From NCBI GenBank assembly GCA_019449595.1, contig JAGRPL010000004.1, forward strand, positions 1,364,001-1,428,000: 64,000 nt of DNA, written 5' to 3'. The number at the start of each line of letters is the position of its first letter. Positions within the stretch are counted from its first letter, which is position 1. Of the stretch, positions 33,469 through 43,123 are shown in pieces. This DNA is from Rhodoferax sp. (GTDB lineage: Bacteria > Pseudomonadota > Gammaproteobacteria > Burkholderiales > Burkholderiaceae_C). The notes under the pieces are model-generated. The model was not told where the DNA came from. It made no database searches and saw only the letters and a list, made by a program, of their open reading frames with translations. A program made the position numbers and the translations under genes.

Positions 33469-34173
33469 TCAGGCGATTTTGCGCCACAACGTTTTTCCGC
33501 CGCTGGATTTATCCATCTGGGCCATCACCTCTTCGTGCGCCGACAGTTCCTGGGCATTGGCCTCCAGCACCGGCAGCACCAATCCGCTCAGGTCCACCTC
33601 GACAGCCACCAGCCCACCCGCATCCTCGGATGAGGCCACATCCATCAGGAGCGCGTCCTGCCCCCGCGTGAGGTTGATGTAGACGTCGGCCAGCAACTCC
33701 GCATCCAGCAAGGCACCATGCAGGGTGCGGCCCGAGTTGTCGACCTCCAGCCGGTCGCACAAGGCGTCCAGGCTGTTGCGCTTGCCTGGGAACATCTCCT
33801 TGGCCATGACGAGTGTGTCGATGACACCGGACACATGCTCCCTGAACCGGGGGCGCCCCAGCAGGGACAGCTCCTTATCCAGAAACCCCAGGTCAAACGG
33901 CGCGTTGTGGATGATGATCTCAGCGTCCCGCACATAGGACAGCAGATCATCCACGACCGCAGAAAAAACGGGTTTGTCGCGCAGGAACTCGGTGGTCAGT
34001 CCGTGCACCCGCAACGCACCCTCATCGCTGTCGCGCCCCGGATTCAGGTACACGTGAAAGTTGTTGCCCGTCAGCTTGCGGTTGACCAGCTCCACGCAAC
34101 CGATCTCCACCAGCCGGTCATCCTTGTCAAAGTAGAAGCCGGTGGTTTCCGTGTCCAAAATGATCTGGCGCAT
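33469..34173 (-). CDS. dnaQ: DNA polymerase III epsilon subunit (3'-5' proofreading exonuclease)
   Basis: A 234-aa DEDDh exonuclease. Exo I is LDTETTGF at the N-terminus, Exo II is HNAPFDLGFLDKEL, and Exo III shows LHGALLDAELLADVYINL with the catalytic His and Asp. Length and the N-terminal MRQIILDTETTG are typical of replicative DnaQ in Burkholderiales. The C-terminal tail should hold the polymerase-alpha contact. It starts 2 nt after the fdx stop, so it is expressed as the tail of the isc operon, an uncommon but in this order apparently recurrent arrangement (from memory). Confidence 0.95.
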   Translation of the reverse strand: MRQIILDTETTGFYFDKDDRLVEIGCVELVNRKLTGNNFHVYLNPGRDSDEGALRVHGLTTEFLRDKPVFSAVVDDLLSYVRDAEIIIHNAPFDLGFLDKELSLLGRPRFREHVSGVIDTLVMAKEMFPGKRNSLDALCDRLEVDNSGRTLHGALLDAELLADVYINLTRGQDALLMDVASSEDAGGLVAVEVDLSGLVLPVLEANAQELSAHEEVMAQMDKSSGGKTLWRKIA

Positions 34174-34175
34174 GG

Positions 34176-34514
34176 TCAGTGGTTCTCTTTGGCATGGTTG
34201 ATGGTGTATTTGGGTATTTCCACAACCAGGTCCTTTTGCGCCAGGAACGCCTGGCAGCTCAAGCGAGAGTTGGGCTCCAGACCCCAGGCGCGGTCCAGCA
34301 GATCCTCCTCGTTTTCGTCCAGCGCATTGAGGGAAGAAAAGCCCTCGCGCACGATGACGTGACAGGTGGTGCAGGCGCAGCTCATGTCACAGGCATGCTC
34401 GATCGGAATCTGGTTTTCCAGCAGGGCTTCGCAAATGGACGTGCCCGCAGGCGCCGAAATCTCTGCTCCTTGCGGGCAGTATTCCGGATGCGGCAGGATT
34501 TTGATGGTGGGCAT
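34176..34514 (-). CDS. fdx: ISC-type [2Fe-2S] ferredoxin
   Basis: A 112-aa adrenodoxin-type ferredoxin that donates electrons during Fe-S cluster assembly. The cluster ligands are visible: CDMSCACTTC (Cys-x5-Cys-x2-Cys) and the fourth Cys in SRLSCQAFL. The N-terminal IKILPHPEYCPQGAEI matches Fdx proteins of isc operons. It lies 8 nt after hscA and 2 nt before dnaQ. Confidence 0.96.
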   Translation of the reverse strand: MPTIKILPHPEYCPQGAEISAPAGTSICEALLENQIPIEHACDMSCACTTCHVIVREGFSSLNALDENEEDLLDRAWGLEPNSRLSCQAFLAQKDLVVEIPKYTINHAKENH

Positions 34515-34522
34515 GGCTGTTC

Positions 34523-36379
34523 CTAAATCGATTCAATGTTCTTGCCGGCCAGCGCATGCGTGATGCCGCGGTTCATGCGCTGGGCCGCAAAGGCTTCGGT
34601 GGCCTGCGCCAGGGTCTTGCTCACGGATTCAATCAGCGCTGCGTCATCGCCGCCGCGCGCATGCGCAAGCGCCTGCATGGCAGCGTCTATGTCCGCACGC
34701 TCCTGCGGCGCCAGCAAATCGCCATCGGCGTCGAGCGCACTCTGCGTGGCCAGCAGCAGCCGGTCGGCATCCACCTGGGCTTCCACCAGGGCGCGGGTCC
34801 GTATGTCCTGCTCGGCCGTGGAGAAGCTGTCCTGCAGCATTTGTGCAATCCGGGCATCGCTCAGACCATAGGAGGGTTTGACATCAATCTGGGACTGCAC
34901 GCCACTGAGCTGCTCGTGGGCTGAAACATGGAGCAGGCCGTCGGCATCCACCGTAAAGGTCACGCGAATGCGGGCCGCCCCGGCCGCCATGGGTGGAATG
35001 CCGCGCAATTCAAAGCGGGCCAGGCTGCGGCAATCGGCCACCAGATCCCGCTCGCCCTGCACCACGTGCAGTGCCAGGGCGGTCTGGCCGTCCTTGTAGG
35101 TGGTGAAGTCCTGCGCCATGGCAGTGGGAATGGTCTGGTTGCGCGGAACAATGCGCTCCACCAGCCCGCCCATGGTTTCCACACCCAGCGACAGGGGAAT
35201 CACATCCAGCAGCAGCAAATCACCGGCGGCATTGTTGCCTGCCAGCTGGTTGGCCTGAATGGCTGCGCCCAGAGCCACCACTTCGTCGGGGTTGAGGTTA
35301 TTGAGAGGCGCGCGCCCAAAATACGCGGCCACCGCTGCCTGCACCTGCGGCATGCGGGTGGAACCGCCCACCATGACCACGCCCTGCACGTCCTCCACCC
35401 GCAAACGGGCATCCCGCAGGGCTTTGCGTGCTGCGGCAAGGGTCTTGTCAGTCAGGTGAGAGGTGGCTGCATGGAACTGCGCAGAATTCACATCAAAATG
35501 CACGCTGGAGCCCGCAAAATCTGCGTGGAAAGCTACATTTTCTGTAGCAGACAAGGCCTCCTTGCACGCCCTCGCCGCCACTTTCAGCGCCGCCTTGTCG
35601 GCCGCCGTGACCGCTTGCGCACCAGTCTGTGCCAGCACCCAGTCGGCCAGGGCGTGGTCGTAGTCGTCACCGCCCAGGGCCGAATCCCCGCCCGTCGCCA
35701 CAACCTCAAACACACCCTGGGTAAGCTGCAAGATGGAAATGTCGAAAGTGCCGCCACCCAGGTCATAGATGGCATAAATGCCCTCGCTGGCGTTGTCCAG
35801 CCCGTAGGCAATGGCCGCCGCCGTAGGTTCGTTGATCAGGCGCAGCACGTTGAGGCCCGCCAGCTTGGCCGCATCCTTGGTAGCCTGACGCTGTGCGTCG
35901 TCAAAGTAGGCGGGCACCGTGATGACCGCGCCATACAGATCGGCGTTGAAGGTATCCTCCGCGCGGAAACGCAGGGTCGCCAGGATATCGGCGCTGACTT
36001 CCACGGGCGATTTTTCCCCCGCGACCGTCTGAATGCCCAGCATGCCCGTATGGGCGGCAAAGTGGTAGGGCAACTTCTCCACGCCCAGCAGATCCGTCAG
36101 ACTGCGGCCCATGAAGCGCTTGACGGAGGCAATCGTGTTTTCCGGGTCCGTAGCCAGCGCCGCCTGGGCCTGAGCACCAATCTGCCGCCCGCCGTCAGCG
36201 AGGTAACGCACCACCGACGGCAAAATGACCTGCCCTGCAGCGTCGGGCAGGCACTCGGCCACGCCATTGCGCACGGATGCCACCAGGGAGTGGGTCGTTC
36301 CCAAGTCAATACCCACCGCGATGCGCCGCTCGTGCGGGTTGGGCGTCTGGCCCGGTTCGGAAATTTGTAGGAGCGCCAT
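34523..36379 (-). CDS. hscA: Fe-S assembly Hsp70 chaperone HscA
   Basis: Specialised Hsp70 that helps release clusters from IscU, working with HscB. It has 618 aa (E. coli 616). The ATPase domain shows [30 protein letters not shown] and the [14 protein letters not shown] phosphate loop; the substrate domain begins near residue 380 ([17 protein letters not shown]). A copy of the 29-nt repeat (35522-35550) is translated at about residues 277-286 within the ATPase domain, giving an Ala-Thr-Glu-Asn-Val-Ala stretch. HscA homologues vary at this site. Confidence 0.96.
   Translation of the reverse strand: MALLQISEPGQTPNPHERRIAVGIDLGTTHSLVASVRNGVAECLPDAAGQVILPSVVRYLADGGRQIGAQAQAALATDPENTIASVKRFMGRSLTDLLGVEKLPYHFAAHTGMLGIQTVAGEKSPVEVSADILATLRFRAEDTFNADLYGAVITVPAYFDDAQRQATKDAAKLAGLNVLRLINEPTAAAIAYGLDNASEGIYAIYDLGGGTFDISILQLTQGVFEVVATGGDSALGGDDYDHALADWVLAQTGAQAVTAADKAALKVAARACKEALSATENVAFHADFAGSSVHFDVNSAQFHAATSHLTDKTLAAARKALRDARLRVEDVQGVVMVGGSTRMPQVQAAVAAYFGRAPLNNLNPDEVVALGAAIQANQLAGNNAAGDLLLLDVIPLSLGVETMGGLVERIVPRNQTIPTAMAQDFTTYKDGQTALALHVVQGERDLVADCRSLARFELRGIPPMAAGAARIRVTFTVDADGLLHVSAHEQLSGVQSQIDVKPSYGLSDARIAQMLQDSFSTAEQDIRTRALVEAQVDADRLLLATQSALDADGDLLAPQERADIDAAMQALAHARGGDDAALIESVSKTLAQATEAFAAQRMNRGITHALAGKNIESI
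35522..35550 (-). repeat. 29-nt dispersed repeat, copy 7, inside hscA
   Basis: Minus strand: CTGCTACA, TGTAGCT, TTC, CACGCA at family spacing. It is read in the sense direction of hscA as [10 protein letters not shown]. It is the only internal copy read in the consensus orientation. Confidence 0.65.
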
Positions 36380-36439
36380 TTTTCTTCGTTTAGCGACCGG
36401 GCCGGGTAACTACGGCCCAGCAGTCTGTCGTGTCAGGTT

Positions 36440-36958
36440 TCAGGATTCCAGTTTTTCAAAGCTGCGCTCCAGATCATGCGCAAATTTTTCAATGAACATG
36501 AGCGCCCGCACCGGCAGCACGGCCGCGCTGCAATCGTGCTGCACGTCAAGCAACTGGGCACACTGTTGCAGCAAATCGCGCTGGACGGCATCGACATTGT
36601 CGCGCAACGCTTCCAGCGCCTGGACGCTGCGGGCCTCTTCCAGCCATTCCCGCCATTCCATTTGCTGCATCAGGAACGCCGCCGGCATGGCGGTGTTGCT
36701 ATGGGCGTTGATGGGCGCACCGCCCAGTTCGCACAGATAAGCGGCGCGCTTGAGGGGATCCTTCAGGCGCTGGTAGGCTTCATTGATACGCACCGACCAC
36801 TGCATGGCGACCCGCTGGGCCGCGGGGCCTTGCGCCGCGAACTTGTCCGGATGGGCCTCGCGCTGCAGGGCCTTCCAGCGGGCGTCGATGGCACTGCGGT
36901 CCTGGGCGAACTGCTGCGCGAGCCCGAACAGCTCAAAATCGTTGGACTGGAGATTCAC
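36440..36958 (-). CDS. hscB: Fe-S assembly J-domain co-chaperone HscB
   Basis: A 172-aa co-chaperone. The N-terminal J domain carries the HPD motif ([13 protein letters not shown]) that stimulates HscA ATPase; the C-terminal helical domain binds IscU. Translation starts at a GTG whose bases overlap the iscA stop (GTGA overlap at 36955-36958), implying coupling. It is followed by a 60-bp gap with a GC-rich hairpin (arms GGGCCG/CGGCCC, 36399-36418) before hscA; this has no U-tract and may stabilise or process the mRNA. Confidence 0.95.
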   Translation of the reverse strand: MNLQSNDFELFGLAQQFAQDRSAIDARWKALQREAHPDKFAAQGPAAQRVAMQWSVRINEAYQRLKDPLKRAAYLCELGGAPINAHSNTAMPAAFLMQQMEWREWLEEARSVQALEALRDNVDAVQRDLLQQCAQLLDVQHDCSAAVLPVRALMFIEKFAHDLERSFEKLES

Positions 36959-37278
36959 ACCCGGAACGACTCACCGCAGCCGCACTTGTCGCGCTCCCGG
37001 GGGTTGTTAAAACGAAAACCCTCGTTCAACCCCTCGCGTACAAAATCGAGCTCGGTACCGTCCAGGTACGCCAGGCTTTTCGGGTCCACCAGCACCTTGA
37101 CGCCGTGGCCCTCGAACACCAGGTCTTCCGGTGCGAGTTCGTCCACGTATTCCAGCTGGTAGGCCAGTCCGGAGCAACCCGTGGTCTTGACGCCCAGGCG
37201 CACACCCACACCTTTGCCGCGCCGCGCCAGGTAACGGCTCACATGCCGTGCAGCGGCTTCCGTCAGAGTAACTGCCAT
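36955..37278 (-). CDS. iscA: A-type Fe-S carrier IscA
   Basis: A 107-aa A-type carrier that accepts and hands over Fe-S clusters. The three ligand cysteines are visible: one in [16 protein letters not shown] and the C-terminal pair in DKCGCGESF. It sits 6 nt after iscU and overlaps hscB by 4 nt. Confidence 0.96.
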   Translation of the reverse strand: MAVTLTEAAARHVSRYLARRGKGVGVRLGVKTTGCSGLAYQLEYVDELAPEDLVFEGHGVKVLVDPKSLAYLDGTELDFVREGLNEGFRFNNPRERDKCGCGESFRV

Positions 37279-37284
37279 GGGTGA

Positions 37285-37671
37285 TCAGCTCAGATGCTTT
37301 TTCTTGTAATCGTCAACCGCCGCCTTGATGGCGTCTTCCGCCAGAATCGAGCAATGGATCTTGACCGGAGGCAGGGCCAGTTCTTCGGCGATCTGGCTGT
37401 TCTTCAGCGCTGCAGCCTCGTCCAGCGTCTTGCCCTTGACCCACTCGGTCACCAGGGAGCTGGAGGCAATGGCCGAGCCGCAGCCATAGGTCTTGAAGCG
37501 CGCGTCCTCGATCACGCCGGTTTGCGGGTTGACCTTGATCTGCAACTTCATCACGTCGCCGCACGCGGGCGCGCCCACCATGCCAGTGCCAACCGTTTCA
37601 TCGCCTTTTTCAAAGCTGCCAACGTTGCGGGGGTGTTCGTAATGGTCAACGACTTTTTCTGAATATGCCAT
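37285..37671 (-). CDS. iscU: Fe-S cluster scaffold IscU
   Basis: A 128-aa scaffold on which IscS-derived sulfur and iron are assembled. Conserved cysteines are seen in GAPACGDVMKL, KTYGCGSAIAS and KIHCSILAED, and the HscA-recognition motif LPPVK is intact. The N-terminal YSEKVVDHYEHPRNVG is classic. It lies 22 nt after iscS. Confidence 0.97.
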   Translation of the reverse strand: MAYSEKVVDHYEHPRNVGSFEKGDETVGTGMVGAPACGDVMKLQIKVNPQTGVIEDARFKTYGCGSAIASSSLVTEWVKGKTLDEAAALKNSQIAEELALPPVKIHCSILAEDAIKAAVDDYKKKHLS

Positions 37672-37693
37672 GGTGCTACCTGTTCAATGGGGG

Positions 37694-38935
37694 TTAGTGG
37701 GCTGCCCACTGGATCGTGCTGATGTCGATGCCATCCTGGTACATCTCCCACAGGGGACTGAGTTCACGCAGCCGAGCCACGTTTTGCTTGATGGTGTCTA
37801 TGGCGTAGTCGATTTCGGCTTCGGTCGTCCAGCGACCGATGGTCATGCGCAGGCTGCTATGGGCCAGCTCATCGCTGCGACCCAGTGCGCGCAACACATA
37901 GCTGGGCTCCAGGGAAGCCGAGGTACAAGCCGAACCACTGCTCACAGCCAGCCCCTTGATACCCATGATGAGCGACTCGCCCTCCACGTAGTTGAAGCTG
38001 ATGTTGAGGTTGTGCGGAACGCGCTGTGTCTCGTGGCCATTGATGAACACCTGCTCGATGTCCTTGAGGCCGGCCAGCAATCGGTCATGCAGGGCACGGA
38101 TGCGCACGTTCTCCGCCGCCATTTCTTCCTTGGCGATGCGGTAGGCCTCGCCCATGCCAGCGATCTGGTGCGTGGGCAGCGTGCCGCTGCGCATGCCGCG
38201 CTCGTGGCCGCCGCCGTGCATCTGCGCCTCCAGCCGCACACGCGGCTTGCGACGCACAAACAATGCACCAATGCCTTTGGGACCATAAGTCTTGTGGGCA
38301 GTCAGGCTCATCAGATCCACGGGCAACTGGCTCAGATCGAACGCCACACGGCCCGTGGCCTGTGCCGCGTCCACATGGAAAATGACCCCCTTTTCGCGGC
38401 ACACGGCACCGATGGCGGCAATGTCCTGGATGACGCCAATTTCGTTGTTCACGAACATGACGCTGGCCAGAATGGTATCGGGGCGGATGGCCGCCTTGAA
38501 GGCGTCCAGGTTGAGCAGGCCATCGGGCTGCACATCCAGATAGGTCACATCAAACCCCTGGCGCTCCAGCTCACGGCAGGTATCCAGCACCGCCTTGTGC
38601 TCGGTCTTTACCGTGATGATGTGCTTGCCTTTGGACTGGTAGAAATGCGCGGCACCCTTGAGCGCCAGGTTGTTGGATTCGGTCGCGCCCGAAGTCCAGA
38701 CGATTTCACGGGGATCAGCGCCAATCAGGTCAGCCACCTGACCGCGAGCTTTCTCCACGGCGGCCTCGGCTTCCCACCCCCAGGCGTGGCTGCGCGAGGC
38801 GGGATTGCCAAAATGGGCCCGCAACCACGGAACCATGGCATCCACTACCCGTTCGTCGCACGGGTTGGTGGCGCTGTAGTCCATGTAAATGGGGAAATGG
38901 GGAGTGGTGTCCATGGAGGTTTGCTGCTGGCTCAT
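37694..38935 (-). CDS. iscS: Cysteine desulfurase IscS
   Basis: PLP enzyme that removes sulfur from cysteine as a persulfide for Fe-S and tRNA thiolation. It has 413 aa from the ATG at 38935 (E. coli 404). The PLP lysine is in [20 protein letters not shown], and the persulfide-forming cysteine is in the [15 protein letters not shown] loop. The first ATG has no clear ribosome site; a second ATG at 38914 would remove seven residues. It follows iscR by 27 nt. Confidence 0.97.
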   Translation of the reverse strand: MSQQQTSMDTTPHFPIYMDYSATNPCDERVVDAMVPWLRAHFGNPASRSHAWGWEAEAAVEKARGQVADLIGADPREIVWTSGATESNNLALKGAAHFYQSKGKHIITVKTEHKAVLDTCRELERQGFDVTYLDVQPDGLLNLDAFKAAIRPDTILASVMFVNNEIGVIQDIAAIGAVCREKGVIFHVDAAQATGRVAFDLSQLPVDLMSLTAHKTYGPKGIGALFVRRKPRVRLEAQMHGGGHERGMRSGTLPTHQIAGMGEAYRIAKEEMAAENVRIRALHDRLLAGLKDIEQVFINGHETQRVPHNLNISFNYVEGESLIMGIKGLAVSSGSACTSASLEPSYVLRALGRSDELAHSSLRMTIGRWTTEAEIDYAIDTIKQNVARLRELSPLWEMYQDGIDISTIQWAAH

Positions 38936-38962
38936 CAAAAAATAAAACGGTATGCGGTGCGA

Positions 38963-39499
38963 TTACGGCTTGGAAAACGCATTGCCCAAGGCAAACACCG
39001 AATTGGGCGCGTTGATGCGAATGGGTTTGGTCTGAGGCAGAGCCGAAATGGCGCGTTTGACGCTGGGCTTGTCTTCCACCTGCATGCCCTTGGCCAACTG
39101 GTCGTCCACCAGTTTCTGCAACGACACCGAGTCGAGAAACTCTACCATGCGCACATTGAGCGAGGTCCACAGATCGTGGGTCATGCAGCGCGCACCTTCG
39201 CCCAGGCAGTTTTCCTTGCCACCGCAGTGGGTCGCATCAATCGGCTCATCCACTGACACAATGATGTCCGCCACCGTGATGTCGGAGGCCTTGCGCGCCA
39301 GGGTATAGCCGCCACCGGGGCCACGGGTGGATTCCACCAGTTCATGGCGGCGCAGTTTCCCAAACAACTGCTCCAGATACGAGAGCGAAATCTGCTGGCG
39401 CTGACTGATGGCAGCCAAGGTCACCGGCCCGCCACTTTGGCGCAAACCCAGATCAATCATCGCTGTGACCGCAAAGCGGCCTTTGGTGGTGAGACGCAT
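38963..39499 (-). CDS. iscR: Fe-S-sensing transcriptional repressor IscR
   Basis: A 178-aa Rrf2-family regulator that represses the isc operon when loaded with a [2Fe-2S] cluster. The winged helix is in the first 65 residues (MRLTTKGRFAVTAMIDL, then the GPGGGY wing). The cluster ligands are Cys92, Cys98 and Cys105 in HCGGKENCLGEGARCMTH. The ATG at 39499 has AAGGAG 8 nt upstream; the longer open frame is rejected because family members begin MRLTTKGR. A candidate IscR site overlaps the promoter. Confidence 0.97.
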   Translation of the reverse strand: MRLTTKGRFAVTAMIDLGLRQSGGPVTLAAISQRQQISLSYLEQLFGKLRRHELVESTRGPGGGYTLARKASDITVADIIVSVDEPIDATHCGGKENCLGEGARCMTHDLWTSLNVRMVEFLDSVSLQKLVDDQLAKGMQVEDKPSVKRAISALPQTKPIRINAPNSVFALGNAFSKP

Positions 39500-39520
39500 A
39501 GCATGCTCCTTCAGTCGTAC

Positions 39521-39545
39521 TTGGTTGACTATCGGGCTCAAGTAT
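39521..39545 (-). promoter_or_regulatory. IscR type 1-like operator and -10 box of the isc operon
   Basis: Minus strand ATACTTGA, 6-7 bases, TAGTCAACC resembles the type 1 IscR site (ATASYYGACT...AGTCRRSTAT), matching well at both ends but not in the left inner positions. It overlaps a TATACT -10 box (541-546), as expected for autorepression. Confidence 0.55.
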
Positions 39546-39602
39546 ACCAATAACCCAAGTATTTTGCTCGGGTACCCGGGTCCACCAGCCTCCCCCTCGG
39601 CC

Positions 39603-41723
39603 CTACTTCCCACCAGATGAAATTGCGACCACATTGTCGTGACCCGCGGCGCCAAAAGCCTGCTCTTTCAAGATGCCCAGCTGGTCCCGTATGCGCGCCG
39701 CCTTTTCGAACTCCAGGTTGCGGGCGTGCTCCATCATCAGCTTCTCCAGACGTTTGATTTCGCGGGAAATATCCTTCTCGCTCATGTCTTCCACCTGGGC
39801 ACGCTGCAGGGCATCACGCTCCAGGCGCTCGGCTTCCTTGCCCGCCTTTTCGCTGTAGACGCCATCGATCAGGTCGCGCACCTTCTTGACGATGGCACGC
39901 GGGGTAATTCCGCGCTCCAGGTTGTGGGCGATCTGCTTCTTGCGGCGCCGCTCAGTTTCTCCCAGGGCCCGCGCCATGGAGTCGGTCACTTTGTCCGCGT
40001 ACAGGATGGCGCGGCCGTGGAGGTTGCGCGCCGCGCGACCGATGGTCTGGATCAGCGACCGCTCGGAGCGCAGGAACCCTTCCTTGTCGGCATCCAGAAT
40101 GGCCACCAGCGACACCTCGGGAATGTCAATGCCTTCGCGCAACAGGTTGATCCCGACCAGCACGTCGAAGGCACCCAGGCGCAGGTCGCGTAGGATCTCT
40201 ACCCGCTCCACCGTGTCCACGTCGCTGTGCAGGTAGCGCACTTTGACGCCGTTGTCGGTCAGGTAATCGGTCAGCTGCTCAGCCATGCGCTTGGTCAGGG
40301 TAGTGATCAGCACGCGCTCGTTCCTCTCGACGCGGATGCGGATTTCCTGCAGCACGTCGTCCACCTGGCTGGTGGCGGGGCGCACCTCCACCTCCGGGTC
40401 GACCAGCCCGGTGGGCCGTACCAGCTGCTCCACCACCCGCCCGGCATGCTCCTGCTCCCACTGCGCGGGTGTCGCCGAGACGAAAATGACCTGGCGCATC
40501 TTGGTCTCGAACTCCTCGAACTTGAGCGGCCGGTTGTCCAGCGCGCTGGGCAGGCGAAAGCCGTACTCCACCAGCGTCGTCTTGCGCGAGCGGTCGCCGT
40601 TATACATGCCACCGAACTGCCCGATGAGCACGTGCGACTCATCCAGGAACATCAGGGAGTCCTTGGGCAGGTAGTCGGTCAGGGTGGCCGGGGGTTCACC
40701 CGGCGCGGCACCGCTCAGGTGGCGGGAGTAGTTCTCAATGCCCTTGCAGTGCCCCACTTCGCTGAGCATCTCCAGATCAAACCGGGTGCGCTGCTCCAGG
40801 CGCTGCGCCTCCACCAGCTTGCCCTGGCTGACAAACTCCTTAAGCCGGTCGGCCAATTCCACCTTGATGGACTCCACGGCCGCCAGCACCTGCTCACGTG
40901 GCGTCACATAATGGCTGCTGGGGTACACGGTAAAGCGCGGAATCTTCTGGCGGATGCGTCCGGTCAGCGGATCAAACAGCTGCAGGGACTCGATTTCGTC
41001 GTCAAACAGCTCCACCCGGATCGCCATTTCGGAGTGTTCGGCCGGGAAGATGTCGATGGTGTCGCCGCGCACCCGGAAGGTGCCGCGACCAAAATCCATG
41101 TCGTTGCGCTGGTACTGCATGCGCACCAGCTGGGCAATCATGTCGCGCTGGCCCATCTTGTCGCCACTGCGCAGCGTCATCACCATCTGGTGGTAGGCCT
41201 CGGGCTGCCCGATACCGTAGATGGCCGACACGGTGGCCACGATCACCACATCGCGCCGCTCCAGGATGCTCTTGGTGCACGACAGGCGCATCTGCTCGAT
41301 GTGCTCGTTGATGGCCGAGTCCTTCTCGATGAACAGGTCGCGCTGCGGCACGTAGGCTTCGGGCTGGTAGTAGTCATAGTAGCTGACGAAATACTCCACC
41401 GCGTTCTTGGGAAAGAACTCGCGGAACTCGCTGTACAGCTGCGCTGCCAGGGTCTTGTTGGGCGCAAACACGATGGCCGGCCGGCCCAGCCGGGCAATCA
41501 CGTTGGCCATGGTGAAGGTTTTGCCCGAACCGGTCACGCCCAGCAGGGTCTGGAACACCTCGCCGTCATTCACCCCCTCCACCAGCTGCGCAATGGCTTC
41601 GGGCTGGTCGCCCGCGGGCGGATACGGCTGGTACAGCTCGAAAGGCGAATCCGGAAAGCGCACGAAAACCCCTGCGGCAGGTGCGGTAGCGGGATCGGTA
41701 ACGGCATCGGGAGCGGTTTGCAT
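39603..41723 (-). CDS. uvrB: UvrABC excision nuclease subunit B
   Basis: Damage-verifying helicase of nucleotide excision repair. The length is 706 aa (E. coli 673). Walker [15 protein letters not shown] near residue 65, the beta-hairpin block [15 protein letters not shown], the helicase block [19 protein letters not shown], motif [11 protein letters not shown], and the C-terminal UVR motif near residues 650-685 that binds UvrC. The extra length is an N-terminal extension of about 25-30 residues and a C-terminal tail. It is upstream of iscR on the same strand; the gap (39500-39602) carries the iscR promoter. Confidence 0.97.
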   Translation of the reverse strand: MQTAPDAVTDPATAPAAGVFVRFPDSPFELYQPYPPAGDQPEAIAQLVEGVNDGEVFQTLLGVTGSGKTFTMANVIARLGRPAIVFAPNKTLAAQLYSEFREFFPKNAVEYFVSYYDYYQPEAYVPQRDLFIEKDSAINEHIEQMRLSCTKSILERRDVVIVATVSAIYGIGQPEAYHQMVMTLRSGDKMGQRDMIAQLVRMQYQRNDMDFGRGTFRVRGDTIDIFPAEHSEMAIRVELFDDEIESLQLFDPLTGRIRQKIPRFTVYPSSHYVTPREQVLAAVESIKVELADRLKEFVSQGKLVEAQRLEQRTRFDLEMLSEVGHCKGIENYSRHLSGAAPGEPPATLTDYLPKDSLMFLDESHVLIGQFGGMYNGDRSRKTTLVEYGFRLPSALDNRPLKFEEFETKMRQVIFVSATPAQWEQEHAGRVVEQLVRPTGLVDPEVEVRPATSQVDDVLQEIRIRVERNERVLITTLTKRMAEQLTDYLTDNGVKVRYLHSDVDTVERVEILRDLRLGAFDVLVGINLLREGIDIPEVSLVAILDADKEGFLRSERSLIQTIGRAARNLHGRAILYADKVTDSMARALGETERRRKKQIAHNLERGITPRAIVKKVRDLIDGVYSEKAGKEAERLERDALQRAQVEDMSEKDISREIKRLEKLMMEHARNLEFEKAARIRDQLGILKEQAFGAAGHDNVVAISSGGK

Positions 41724-41863
41724 GGGTACTCAATTCTGGCCCGGTAAAATCACGGGCAACCTGAAAGAATACGGCATTGCGGCACTTTGCGGAGTGCCCG
41801 CCCGCATCAACCGTTTTTTGCCCCTGTTTCTGATTCTTTTTTGACCACTCCAAAGGATTCTCC

Positions 41864-43060
41864 ATGTCCATGTTTTCTGCCGTCGAAATGGCCCCCCGCG
41901 ACCCCATTCTGGGCTTGAACGAACAATTCAATGCCGACACCAACCCCGCCAAAGTGAACCTGGGCGTGGGCGTGTACTACGACGACAACGGCAAGCTGCC
42001 CCTGCTGGCCTGCGTGCAGGCCGCCGAAAAGGCCATGATGGACAAGCCCACCGCCCGCGGCTACCTGCCCATCGACGGCATTGCCGCCTACGACGCAGGT
42101 GTGAAGGCCCTGGTGTTTGGTGCCGACAGCGAGCCCGTCAAGAGCGGCCGCGTGGCCACCGTGCAGGCCATCGGCGGCACCGGCGGCCTCAAGGTGGGCG
42201 CTGATTTCCTGAAAAAGCTCAGCCCTTCGGCCAAGGTGCTGATTTCCGACCCCAGCTGGGAAAACCACCGCGCCCTGTTTGCCAACGCCGGCTTCACCGT
42301 CGAAACCTACCCCTACTACGATGCGGCCAAGCGCGGCGTCAACTTTGACGCCATGCTGGCCTGCCTGAATGCGGCCGCCGCGGGAACCATCGTGGTGCTG
42401 CACGCCTGCTGCCATAACCCCACCGGCTACGACATTACCCCGGCGCAGTGGGACCAGGTGATTGCAGCCTGCAAGGCCAAAAACCTGACCCCGTTCCTGG
42501 ACATGGCCTACCAGGGCTTTGGCTACGGCATTGCCGAAGACGGCGCCGTCATCGGCAAGTTTGTGGCTGCCGGCCTGACCTTCTTCGTTTCCACCTCGTT
42601 CTCCAAGAGCTTCAGCCTGTATGGCGAACGTGTCGGCGCCCTCTCCGTGCTGTGCGAGAACAAGGAAGAAGCCGACCGCGTGCTCAGCCAGCTCAAGATC
42701 GTGATCCGCACCAACTACTCCAACCCGCCCACCCACGGTGGCGCCGTGGTAGCCGCCGTTTTGGGCAACCCCGAGCTGCGCGCCCTGTGGGAAAAAGAGC
42801 TGGGTGAAATGCGCGTGCGTATCAAGGCCATGCGCCAGAAGCTGGTGGACGGTCTGAAGGCTGCTGGCGTGAAGCAAGACATGAGCTTCATCACCACGCA
42901 GATCGGCATGTTCAGCTACTCCGGCCTGACCAAGGACCAGATGGTGCGCCTGCGCAGCGAGTTCGGCGTCTACGGCACCGACACCGGGCGCATGTGTGTG
43001 GCAGCCCTCAACAGCAAGAACATCGACTACGTGTGCGCCTCGATCGCCAAGGTCATGTAA
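41864..43060 (+). CDS. Aromatic/aspartate aminotransferase, class I
   Basis: PLP aminotransferase of 398 aa, AspC/TyrB type. Marks: DPILGLNEQFNAD and KVNLGVGVYYDDNGKLP at the N-terminus, HACCHNPTGYD, the DMAYQGFGYG block, and the PLP lysine in STSFSKSFSLYGERVG. The C-terminal substrate-binding RMCVAALN is present. It transfers amino groups between aspartate, tyrosine or phenylalanine and 2-oxoglutarate; sequence alone does not separate aspC from tyrB. AAGGA lies 7 nt before the ATG. It is divergent from uvrB. Confidence 0.95.
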   Translation: MSMFSAVEMAPRDPILGLNEQFNADTNPAKVNLGVGVYYDDNGKLPLLACVQAAEKAMMDKPTARGYLPIDGIAAYDAGVKALVFGADSEPVKSGRVATVQAIGGTGGLKVGADFLKKLSPSAKVLISDPSWENHRALFANAGFTVETYPYYDAAKRGVNFDAMLACLNAAAAGTIVVLHACCHNPTGYDITPAQWDQVIAACKAKNLTPFLDMAYQGFGYGIAEDGAVIGKFVAAGLTFFVSTSFSKSFSLYGERVGALSVLCENKEEADRVLSQLKIVIRTNYSNPPTHGGAVVAAVLGNPELRALWEKELGEMRVRIKAMRQKLVDGLKAAGVKQDMSFITTQIGMFSYSGLTKDQMVRLRSEFGVYGTDTGRMCVAALNSKNIDYVCASIAKVM

Positions 43061-43123
43061 ACCTGGGCGCACAATAGCGGCCGGCCCGCAGCGGATGTCG
43101 CAGCGGGCATAGGAGTCTCCCGC

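Noticed and set aside
36399-36418. Terminator between hscB and hscA
   Set aside because: GGGCCG/CGGCCC hairpin lacks a U-tract and would cut the isc operon; at most a processing or stabilising element.
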